64,000 bases of DNA from contig NC_049983.1 in NCBI RefSeq assembly GCF_000003815.2, positions 9,610,779 through 9,674,778 on the forward strand, given 5' to 3'. Shown here piece by piece: positions 26,766-38,100 of the stretch (position 1 is its first letter; each line of letters starts with the position of its first letter). This DNA is from Branchiostoma floridae (taxonomy: Eukaryota; Chordata; Leptocardii; Amphioxiformes; Branchiostomatidae). The notes beneath the pieces are model-generated. The model ran no database searches. It was not told the DNA's origin and worked only from the letters and a program-made list of their open reading frames with translations. Both the position numbers and the translations under genes were made by a program.

Positions 26766-29700
26766 TTAAACAGAATGTTGATCAACGTCTGCCACTACCA
26801 AACATATGACGCAATAGTTCTCCTCATCATTGGTCCAGTGGGCTTCTACTGCGAAGCCGCTTCTCTCCGCTAGGCGGCGCAGCTGTCCCAGGTTCCACTT
26901 GCTGCTGGTGTTTGGCCCCTCACAGAAATAAACCCTTTCGCCGTCTTCAAAATCAATGTCGAGGCCCAGCTTTCCTGTACGTAAAACATGATGTTGCAGA
27001 ACATGAGAAAACATTTGATAAATGATGATTATTTGTTGACAATCACTGGACGAACACTCAAACTTGAGCATTTATACATTTATTTAGCCCTGAATAGTAT
27101 CTTAAGACAGAAAAGGGGACCGTTGGAAAAGTTGTGATAACTTGTTTTCGAACAGTTATTTCAATAATTAATTGTCTATATACTAGTGAATAAATGTAAA
27201 ATAGGGGTGCTATCACATTCTTTCTCTAGTAGGAACAAATCTAGACCGTTTTATGTGTCACTAGTTAATTCACTAGTAAGAGTTAAAGACTGTGTCTTTT
27301 AGTGAAAAACACAGTGTAATTCACTAGTTAAAGTGAAAAGATAATGTGTTGAGTTGTGAGAGTTGAAAGATTGTGTCTATTAGTTAAACAAATTATAGCA
27401 CCCCTCTTATCACATAAATTTACTAGTAAGAGTTAAAAGATGTCTATTCGTAAAAAATGGGACACGTAGCACCCATTTGTCACATTAATTCATTAGTGAG
27501 AGTTAAAAAGCTTGTGTCTAGTAGTGAAAAATGAGATAGCACCCCCCTATCACATTAACTCACTAGTTAAAGTGAAAAGATAATGTTTATCGAGAAGAAA
27601 TGTGATCACACCCCTCTGTCGCATTATTTCACATGTGAGAGTTAAAAGATGGAACCCCTCTATCACATAAATTTACTCGTAAGAGTTCAAGTATAGTGTC
27701 TATTAGTGAATAAATGTGATAGCACCCCTCTATCACAGTAATTCACTAGTGAGAGTTAAAAGATTGTGCCTATTAGTGAAAAATATGCTAGCACCCTTTT
27801 ATGACATTAATTCACTAGTGAGAGTTAAGAGAGTGATGAAAAATTTGGTGAAATTGGTAAAAAAATGAGATAGCACCCCTCTAGAACACTCACCAAAATG
27901 CACTCGTTGTTTGCCGGAACTGCTTAGGGATTTCACAACATAGCTCGGCGTGTCTCCATCCGGAGGGTTCTCCACAAACTCAAATATATGCTTAAACTTC
28001 TCAGCGTCCATGTTTCCGGCAAAGTCCTGGAATAGGAATACCATAACACGAAATATCAAAACCGGAAATTTCTCTGCAGTGACATAACACGCCGCTAGGG
28101 GACCTGTAATCGAAGCATTTCAAGGTCTTATAAAGACCTACCCACATACCAAAAACTATCCATTACAAACAAACACTAGTTACTACAATACCCCCGTTTC
28201 ACAGATGTAACACTGGATATACATTTCTCTTACACTGTTCAGATTGACATCAAGATTACTATTATACTATTCGGATGGACACCAAAGTACAAAATTACCT
28301 TATTGTAACGAGAAATCAAGTTGTCTCGAAGTAGCGGTATCCATTGGTCCCCGTAAGCCTGAGACAAAGCCTCTCGGTCAGTGTTCATGTCCATCCCAAG
28401 CACCAACCTGTCCTTATCTACATATAAGGAAAATGACATTCATGCCTTTCAATCCATTTAGTGTTGGTGTATTGCTTTTTCCCAACAGTGATCAGTATAT
28501 AGTTCATGTAAGTGTAAACTTCCAGCTCTTAAGATCTTCTTGGGTCCAAGAAGGTAAAATTTTATTGAACTGCTCGTATCATACTACTGACAATGTCAAG
28601 TCTTTTGCTGTGACTAACATCCATTGGCATAATACCGGAAGTAATACTTATACCGTCAAATGACATAAACGATACATTTTCGGTGATCCACTAGCGCAGC
28701 AACAGTAATTTCCGAGGTATGCACACTTCAGACATCCATGTATTTCACACATTTTCAAAAAGGCTTCGATAACAGTGCATTCGAATACAACAAGGCCAAA
28801 AGTTTTCAGTTCATTTTCGGGGCAGGCGAGCTCGTCGTGGGACGAACACACTGTCACGTTTATCGCAAGATTTGTAGATAATAATCACACGTGCTCACGG
28901 CACAAGACGAGCATGATTCAACAGCAATCTTGAATTTCTTTTGGTGACCAACAACTCGTGTAAAAGTGTGAAGAACCGTTGCATTATCGCCCGGATCTAC
29001 GGCTGAATGGGTCAAATTGAACATACGCCGCCATTTCCCGCCATTTTTAATGCTACGCCAGCAGTTAAGTTTTACGTCCTAGCGGTTGTGACGGACCAAA
29101 ATTAAATGAAAATTCTTGATAGTATACGTCCGTTTTCTCATGACATTTTGTATGCTCACGCAGGTTTTTGTTTTGTGCAATTACTAACAGGAAAGGAAGG
29201 AACAACAGAGGATGCATAAAGGTACATAGCGGCAGTTAATTGTGCCGGTATTATTGCACCCCCTTCCAACCACGCGCCCGTTCTCCGTGCAATTCCGCGG
29301 TGTGTTCCAATTGCGATATTATGTTTTTAGCAGGACAAGAGAGACAAAAAAAAAGATACACGGAAGAAGTGGCAAAGGTAAGCTGTAACAGCAACATGTA
29401 ACTGGAGAAAATGATGCGTTGATCATTTGCCAAATTAGTATTGCTTGAGAAATTGCAGTAAACCTGCCGGTATTATGCCAATGGATGTTACATACCACTA
29501 AGCTGTGCTCGGATATCATGTAGCATCTTCACTTCTTGGTGGACTGGAACGTTACCAAAACTGCTCCCCAGCCACAGCAGTAATTTCGGCTCCTCCCGGG
29601 CGGCAACATGCCGCACCCCGTCCATGTACAGCCCAACGAAGGGCTCCACAGTCAGGCCCGGGTAGTCTGTGTCCAGCTGGCGGCCGCAGGTCTCGATAAA

Positions 29701-31302
29701 CTCTGTGTAAGCAAGAATTCAGACCTCATACCAGTATTTTGGAGCTCTTTTGCATAAATATGGAGTTCTTTTGCAAAAATATGGAGTTCTTTTGCATAAA
29801 TATGTAAAACAGGCTCATACTTAAGAGCTAGTGAGTATGGGCGCGGCACGAACAGAGAAAAGCAAAGTATATTAAAAAAAAGATTTATGCCAAAATTACC
29901 ATTTAAATTGAAATTTTGCTTCGCTTATTCGGTGATTTTGTTCGGTGGTTACGGCAAATGGCTTATGACACCATGTACATCTCGGGGCGGCTCCTTAACA
30001 CTTAATGATAAAATCGCTAGAATTATAGAATTTTTTCATTAAATATGCAAATCAGATCCTCATTTGCATAATTTGTATTTCCTTGTGTATATCTTTGCCC
30101 TGTATACTGAATTCACCTGTAGTTCCAAAATAAGCTGTTAGGAGGCCAACCGTACATTAAAAGCTATCTGTCACCAACGAATCGAAACTGTATACCATGT
30201 CACAAAAAAATACACAAAAAACTACGTTCTGCTGCAGTACCAAGGTCACACATAAGGTGGCTCAAAGTAATTGTAACCACTAAAAACTTTAGGCTGACCA
30301 TGAATTCTATTACCCTTAGCCATGTCTACTGGAACAAATGTGAAACGCCCGCCCCTCTTCAGCATAGCCTCGATGATTAGGCGGGTTTTGGAGGACGCTC
30401 CGCTGCCGAGATCAACAAGAACCGCTGGGTACGAGACTTTGCTGACGATGTCGTCTGCGTGGGTCTGAAGTATGCTGTACTCGTGCTGCCAGAGTTTGTA
30501 GGTCTTTGATTTCTGTATCTGTCTGAAGATAACAAGAAACAACGTTACCAACCAGACACGCATTCGGTGTCGCTACTGAGCAGTAATGTATAGTACATGT
30601 ATGTGCGAATGCATATGCGTGTGCGCGCACGTGTGTGTACATGCGTGTACCTCTGGAATCTGTGTTTGTGTATGTGTGTGTATGCGCGTGTGTGCCTCTG
30701 TGAGTGTGCGTGTGCGTGTCGGCATGTGTCTATATGTGTATGTGTGCGTGCCGGCATCTGTGTCTATGTGTGTATGTGTCTGCGTGTAAGTGTTTGTGTG
30801 CGTGTATGTATATGTGTGTTCGTGCGTGAGTTTGAGTGTATGTGTATATGTATGAGAGAATTGTTTATGTGAGAGAGTGTGTGTAGGTATGTGCGTTTGC
30901 GTGAGTGTGTAGTTGTGTGTGTGAGACAGTGAGCGAGATTGAGTGTGTGTGTGTGTGTGTCTGTATGAGTGCCTTTGTGACTGTCTGTGTGCTTGTAATG
31001 GAGTAAGTGATTCTGCCTGTGTATTTTTGTGAGTGTGTTTGTGACTGTATATGTATGTGTGAGTATGTGCGCGCGCGCGTGTGAGTGTATGTCGGTGTGT
31101 GAGTGCGCGCGCATATGCATTTTATCCATACTCACTCCTCACATAACTCCGACCCGCGTGTATCGTACAGGTACCACGACGGCACGTATCTGCGCGGTGA
31201 CGTCAGGCTCGCTACAACTGACATCATATCCTCGTCTACGTCACTATGTTTGATGGCGTCGTCACTCACTGTGGTGATGGCGTCACTGACGTGGTCACTC
31301 AT
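26766..31302 (-). CDS. EgtD-like SAM-dependent histidine-methyltransferase family protein
   Basis: Six exons (31302-31136, 30522-30314, 29702-29496, 28417-28299, 28026-27894, 26974-26766) join in phase to 347 residues. Landmarks of the family (Pfam Methyltransf_33) run in order: WYLYDTRGSELCEE, HEYSILQTHADDI, SAM-binding LVDLGSGASSKTRLI, FTFVPVDMAKEF, LLWLGSSFGNV, LVLGMDMNTDREALSQAY, then LLRDNLISRYNK, and a closing domain with GERVYFCEGPN. Bacterial EgtD trimethylates histidine for ergothioneine; fungal relatives include Egt1 and the ergot N-methyltransferase EasF. In mycobacterial EgtD the histidine amino group is held by Glu282 and Ser284; here the likely equivalents are E and P in CEGP, so the substrate may differ. 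No FGE/sulfoxide-synthase domain is attached. The start at 31302 (MSDHVSDAITT) was chosen for context; an in-frame ATG lies at 31353. Confidence 0.85.
27210..27885. repeat. minisatellite, unit about 68 bp, in the last intron of the EgtD-like gene
   Basis: Eight to nine diverged units built from AGCACCCCTCTATCACATTA, ATTCACTAGTGAGAGTTAAA and a TGTCTATTAGTGAAAAATG segment. It stops a few bases before the splice donor at 27893. Confidence 0.88.
30586..31125. repeat. long TG-rich low-complexity tract in intron 1 of the EgtD-like gene
   Basis: More than 500 bp of imperfect TGTG, GTGTGCGTG and TATGTGTG. It lies between exons 1 and 2 and produces meaningless reading frames on both strands. Alternating purine-pyrimidine sequence of this kind can adopt Z-DNA. 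Confidence 0.92.
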
Positions 31303-34300
31303 CGCAGCTTGGTCTTGGTAGGTGTCTTGAAATTTTCTTCTACAATATATCACTAGAGTAGAGTTGAGTTCATACTATGTGTCCCCCCACCTAGTTATCT
31401 TTAAAAAGGACAAAGAATTATAACATTTCCCAAAATGATGCATGGCCAGCAAGTCCTTTGGTTTAAAGATAACGGTAGTTAAATCTGTTTGAACGAATGA
31501 CAGGAGGAGGTAGTGAAGAAGGAGGAGAGACACCAGGAAAAAAATTATATTTCCATACCATGTCCGTTATATGGAGTGAAATATAAAAAAAAATATGTAT
31601 TTCCCTATATATGTGGTACATGTACAGAGTGAGATATAAATAGTTTTTTTGTCATCATGATAGTTTCTTAGACCCAATACCCCATTCTCACGGGGAGACA
31701 CTGTCTCCAAGAAGACGTAAGGAGCCGTCTCAGTTTGAGTTCAAGGCGCACTATTGAGAAAAGACGAACTATTAAAACGTTTCCAGACAGGTGTAAACAC
31801 TGAGACTGAGCCTGCACCTTACATCTGCTTAGATATGGCACTGCAGGCTACAGAACATACTTAATAAGTAACATAATGGGGTCAACCAAAAATGCGAGCA
31901 AAGTCTGTCTTTTAGAACACTAGTCTGTCTTTTAGAACACAAAATTGAGCAGTTAGTTTCCTGATTATCGACAGTGGCGTTACCAAGGATAAAAGGCTAT
32001 CAAAACTTCGGACATACAGAGCTACAAGGTCTTATTCTAGGCATGCATAACGTAGAAACAGATATATGCTGAGATATAACTATAGATAGTACATAACTGG
32101 TGCCTTATAACGTTACCTGTAGTTGAAGAGTTGCGTTCAGCTTTCTTCTACCAGGTAACACCCCACTCAGCGTCAGAGAGACAGTGGGACATCATAAAAT
32201 CATGGGTCGCCGTCTAGTGAAGTAACCCAACTACTCTAATGTAATCATTTGCTAGACCTCATGTGACTGTGCTAAAGGTTATGGGTCGTACGTGTGCTTC
32301 TGTCGTGTCAATACACCTTTTTCACGCGGCGGCCATGATAGATCGAAGACGAGGTAAATGAGGCAAACAGACAAAACCTATAAATGGCTGCATTGACGCC
32401 TGACTGTTTATCGCATTCAGTTCTTCATACTAATACTTATATCAATACTAATACTCTAAATATAAGATCAAGCGATAAATATCATAAAGTATGTAGCAAT
32501 TTAGAGTTGCGCAGAGATTTCAAAATGGAAAGATAATTATAAATCATTTGACAGATATACAACCATTCTCTAATTAGTCGACTTGCTATTTACCATGCTA
32601 TCATTGGTTGAACTGATAATTATGATTGACAGTTTTGTTTGCCACATTGGTCTCGGTTTCGATCTATCATGATCGCCGCGTGAGAGAGGTGCAATACGGA
32701 CAACATTGACCGGATCAATGGCAATCCATTCTAATGGCATTTATTCGACAAATCTCATTCTATAATTTTACTGCTGCTACTAATGTATTTTACCATGTTC
32801 TTTAACGTCGGCCAATGTCTAATGACGTTTACATTATATGTAATGGGTGGATGGCTTTAACTAAGTAAAATATCGAATCCAGCACATCATTAAAGCAATA
32901 TTAAATACAATCTAATAATACTGAAGAATATTATCATCATTACAAAAATATCGTCAAATTTCAGAACACCATGATACGATTTCTTTTATTGGCAATACCA
33001 GTACATGGCAGACTGGTGATAAACCATATAATACATCCTTTTGCGAAAAAAATGACATCAAATTCAGTCCATTTAGAAGAATCTACCCCCTGAAAAATCT
33101 TGATTAAAAAGTAGGAAATATGAAACAAGCATATGTGCGATTGTTTCTATACCACTATGCAGTATTCTGTATTCAGAATATATAAACAAGAAGACTATTA
33201 GGTAGCAATCATCAGTACCTTATACTCAGGTCAACATGACATTTTGCAGAATTCAAATTTCAGCTTGCGTGTGTGTAATACTATGAAGTATTTTCTGGAG
33301 AAATGCACACACAATACTTATTAATACATTTATAAAGATGCTTAGTGGTAGGGTCTGCTATAATGCATAAATAGATGTACAAAGAAGATAGACATTACTC
33401 AAATGACAAAAAGAAAAAAAATATCAAGAAAAAATTTTGCATAGTAAATCATCACACCCGATGTGCAGCAGTATATCTGTTAAAGAATTACTCAATAAGT
33501 ATAATAATTGACATCTTAAGATTTTCAAACATTCAACAAAAAATTCTACAACCGTGGCCCTGTACAATACAATATTTCACCAGAAATATAAACTTACAAC
33601 AAAGTGACACTAACTTTAATCTACAATTATGACTATCATAAACATGTAAACATTACAGAACTATACATAAATATGTTGACAGTTTTTTTTTAGTTTTTTT
33701 GAACACGATTGTTTTTATGACATACATACCTGATCATATTTCTAACTCTTCTCGATTTATTTACAGAATCTGATATGTCTGGCACTTGTAGATGGTGAAG
33801 TTTCATACATACAGATGAAAACATTGTTTTATTTCTGCAAAAAACAACTGTTCATGGTACAAAAGACTGTAATATTGAATAAAGGAAGCACATGTATGTT
33901 CAAAAACATGTGCAATGTATCTGAAGAACGGAGGTACTTTATAAATCTACCTCAAGTGTAATACTAAACCACAGCAAGCTATTAAACACAATGAGAACAG
34001 GACTGCTCTGAAACATATGTCTTTTTTTTTTTTAGTGAAAAGTTTAAACTTTGTTCCAACACAAGGGAAGAAACTCACCATAAATTTCATTCGGATATGT
34101 CTTTTTTTTTATCGTACTTCCTTGCCCCTAAAAATCACAGTTATTCCTAAGATTGACTGTTTTAATTGTAAAAGGAAAAGTTTTCCTATCCCTTGCTTTT
34201 CATAATTATTACAAATTTGAAAGAACTTCTCAAATGTTATTAATCAAGAAGTCTACTAACCTCAGAAAACAATTTTACTCATCATCAAGTGAACATTCTT

Positions 34301-34949
34301 CCATAACCTAATTGCTGTTAGTAAGTGGTGCACACCCAAGTTCTTCCACAATAGGGGTTCATGTTGGTGAACTTCAAGTAAGTGACAAAGGAGTCTAAGC
34401 TTGCGTTCATGATTTCTCATTATTTTCTGCAAAATTATATTAAATGCGTACACGGCTGAAAAGTACAGGAAGTGCTATGCTTTTGGCAGGTGAAAATTGT
34501 GTTTGAGCCTGAGGCCTCGTTCCGTGTATGTAAAGTGGTTCTTTGACCTCGATTAACCTCAGAGGTATTGCGTAAGCGAAGTTGCAATACAGCGTGCCGT
34601 TGATGACTATAAAAACTTCTCTTTCTGACAGCATCAGTTGTGTTTCCCGGAAAAATTTTTTGATGGTTTTCACACAAAAACGCCTAATTTTGTGCATTAT
34701 TTTTGACATAGAAATAGTTTTCTTTTCATCTAATTTATCAAAATTAGAGAAGTTGAAGGAACAGAACTCAGTTGGTTTTGTAGCTGAAGGGATATCCTCT
34801 CAACCCATACAATTACTTTACTTCACGATAATTGACCCTGGAAGAGGTGACCACTTAGAGATTTGAGTGTGCGGCCTCCAATTGCAACCTGAAATAAACT
34901 GGGGTGTGCTCATGTAACTGTGATTCAAACTTTTTCAACATCAAAGATG
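31303..34949. other. long interval without a recognisable gene
   Basis: The stretch is AT-rich. The first part is the upstream region of the EgtD-like gene; the part next to 34949 may be 3' UTR of TMEM43. Short open frames near 33375, 34017 and 34435-34866 match nothing I know. One foldback element (32312-32692) is listed separately. Confidence 0.55.
32312..32692. mobile_element. foldback MITE with arms of about 50 bp
   Basis: The left arm TCACGCGGCGGCCATGATAG is mirrored by CTATCATGATCGCCGCGTGA at the right. The similarity extends on both sides to ACACCT and AGGTG ends. About 380 bp, non-coding. Confidence 0.82.
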
Positions 34950-35180
34950 CATTCTCCTACGCAGAGAGACATCTAATGGTGCCAGCAAACTGCCTCTTGT
35001 CTGTACTCTGCTATCTCAACCATCACCATTGTCCCTTTTGAAAACTTAAAGGTCTTCCTCTGATTGGCTGGCAGCTGGTTTCTGGCGACGCCCACAGGAA
35101 CTGATGTTGCAGTGGAGATGGCAGAGTACAGACAAGAGGTGGTTTGCTGGCGCCGTTGGATGTCTTTGCGTAGGAGAATG
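34950..35180. mobile_element. MITE with 65-bp inverted repeats in the TMEM43 3' UTR
   Basis: CATTCTCCTACGCAGAGAGA at the left is mirrored at the right. The arms extend through GCCAGCAAACTGCCTCTTGT and TACTCTGC. It lies 16 bp beyond the TMEM43 stop codon, so the mature transcript probably contains a hairpin unless it ends before it. Confidence 0.85.
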
Positions 35181-35195
35181 TAGAGATGAAGCCAA

Positions 35196-38100
35196 CTATT
35201 TGGAGTAGTAAGCCTTCTCATCCAGGTTGTTGAAGAGGATGTTGTCAGTCTTGTCATCCTTCTCCTTCCGCAAATTCCTCGCCCTCTGTCGTGAGAGGAA
35301 CCATGGCACCGCCGCGCAGGCCAGCAGGGACAGACCAATCAGGGGCCGGTACCGGATCCAGCCCAGCGCGATGGTGGTGAGGGACAGAGAGAGCGACACG
35401 GACAGGTTCACGATGAACAGGCCCAGGGACACGATCTCTCTCAACAGTGGGATCCAGTCAACTGGGGGTGGACGGAAACAGAAATCTTTGTTTTGTGAAA
35501 CTTCTAACTGTAACATTGTGACTCTTTGACTGACAGTAGTAGTAATTGGCATGGTCATAATTTCAATAACACAAGTATAGTAGATTTACATACAATTATG
35601 ATATGAAAGTCAGTAAAATCTTTCAGAAAAGAAAGAATTTGTATTTTTTTTTGCAACAACAGCATAGGATCAAAGTAGTAAATTATTAGATTTTCCATAC
35701 ATTATGACGAGGATACATCAATACACCTGAGTGACTTACATGGTAAGAAATATAAAACAGCAAGCAGATTATTATAGGACTGAGCAGAGCACTTTGGACT
35801 AATGCTTGTAGCCTTTTATAGCTTTAACTAAATATCTGATATTTTGTGAGAAACTTCTCTGGTACACAAATCATCCCAGTGAGGGTCTTCATGCTTTGTT
35901 GAACGTCATAAATTCGTGAGATTTATACCAACGATCTTGAGATTTTGTGTTAGATCTTCAGATTTTTTTTAGTTAATCTTGAGATGTTTTGACTCAATCT
36001 TGAGATGTTTTAGAAAGGTCTTGCTCAGATGCTGTGCAAAAAGGTCCAGATGTTTTGAAAGTTACTTTGAAAAAGTCCCTTGAGCTGTCTAAAAATCTTG
36101 AGATTATTGAGAGTCTGGAGACCTTCTGAAAGAAGACTTATAAGATTGTTATAAAAAATTGTTTTGAAGAATCTCAAGATTGTCTCTAAAGATCTCAAGA
36201 TTGTATCGAAAGATTTCAAGATTGTCTCAAGACATCTTGTAATTCAACACAAAATCTCGAGATTTTTTTCATTTTCAATGAAAAGACCCCTGCTGGGGGT
36301 CATTATGATTCCCTGTGTAACAGAAGTTTTTCTCAGAATTATTATATCAGATATGTGCCTTTAAGCTGTAAACGGTCAAAAGCATTTAGTCAGAAGTGCT
36401 CTGCTCAGTCCAATAATAGTATGCTTGCTGTCATAAATGTGTGTACACAATGGATAAAAACGTATATGCACAATGATTTTATCAACAACAAAGACAGAGC
36501 ATGATCTTTTGTTGCATGTGTTGATCAATGCACATGTACTCACCCAATGTCTGCAGTATGTTAGTCATCAGGAAGAGGGCAATAAACATCATGAACCAGC
36601 CCCCGACCCTCACTGCCCAGGTCAGCATGGTGTTAGCAGCATGCTCCGCTTCAAAGATTTTCTGTGGTAAACAAAGAAGAAAAAACAACAGTTGACAAAC
36701 AATTAGATCTCTGCATTGCCCTGTCACACAGCACAGAAATTGATCAGCTGACAAGTGTGCACACTCTAAAGAACATTTTCAGCAGTAGCACACCCAGTGT
36801 TATAAGGTAGTGTAGGAATAGGCCTGTGTTCGCAGGTCACCAGGTCCTGTTAAACATGAGAGGGTTCCTATAAGATTTCCAGGTGAAAAATATGCGTGAT
36901 CCTCTGTCAATTTCAAAATTGGGTAACTAATTGCGATCATGCTGCAAATATGGCTCATCAACTGTGATAGGGCTATTAAGAAGGCATTTTCTTCACACAG
37001 AGCTGTGTGAATTTTTTTCTACTAAAAATATCAGACAATTAATAATAGTTACTCTGTTCACTTCTCATTGTCAACTCTTTTTCTGTGGAACTCATTTCAC
37101 TCGAGTGTCCTATCTAAATGTCAAATAGCATATAACAATTGTTTTTGCATAATAATGAATCTGCCTAGATATTACAGCGCTAGTGAAATGTTTGTATTCA
37201 ACCGTATTGATACTTTTGACGCAAGATGGCGTAAGCAGTGCCACTCATTTGTTGATAGGCTATTCCTTTCTGCAAATCCCATCATTCAGTCTGTTCTCAG
37301 GTCTGACTCTTTTTACTTCACTTCTTACGTCAAGAACATTTGGAGACGTGTATACAGAATCTAAGAGTGGAATGTTTTTTATGTATCTGCTGTCTATATT
37401 GTACAGTCTGCTCGTGGTATTGGCCTGTTAGTGCCTGAAATAAAGAATAAATAAATAAATAAATAAATAAAAGAAGTTATTTTCTCTCCACAGAGCAGTA
37501 TTATATTTCTACTGAACAACATCTACCTCAGGTGACAGGACTCCATAGTACAGCAGTTCCAGAGCATCTCCAGCCTCTGTCTGGTACGGCTGTAGTCTGT
37601 TCCCAGCCTGTCTGGCTACAATACTCACCTGCAGGGGAAACAGATACAAATTTCACATCATAAAACTAAGAACTGGAACATAGTCTTCTTTGTTGTACTA
37701 CCCTCTTAGCCTAAGTACCATTCTCTGAAGTGACTGCTGGCAAAAGTACTGAGCCAGCAGTGCAGTCACTACGGACGATGGTACTACCCTCTTTTATTCT
37801 TCGTTGACATTTCAAGACTTGTCTGACACCTTGGTCTGACAGATAATTGGTTGAAACGTCTCCAGAGGAATAAACAAGAGGGAAGGACAACAACGAAGGC
37901 TATGTTCAATCAATTTACCAGCATGATGAAACTATTTACGGAATCTTTGCAACTTTGGTAGAACAAGCATGCAAGAATACAGCAAGGCTGATGATGATTA
38001 TCACTAAATGTTATAATAATAATTCACATAAAACTTTGGTCTTTTCTGATTCTGAAAACATCTAGTGCGTCTACTGTGTGTCATCACGGAAAGGACTCTC

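Noticed and set aside
30586-31253. Cysteine-rich and histidine-rich proteins on both strands
   Set aside because: They are translations of an imperfect TG repeat inside an intron of the EgtD-like gene.
34435-34866. Small genes on either strand downstream of TMEM43
   Set aside because: Overlapping frames on both strands, no family, no promoter or splice evidence; probably 3' UTR or intergenic.
34973-35338. 121-codon minus-strand frame at the TMEM43 end
   Set aside because: Alternate frame through the last TMEM43 exon and the adjacent MITE.
36473-36670. Plus-strand frame opposite TMEM43 exon 11
   Set aside because: Antisense shadow of a conserved TMEM43 exon.
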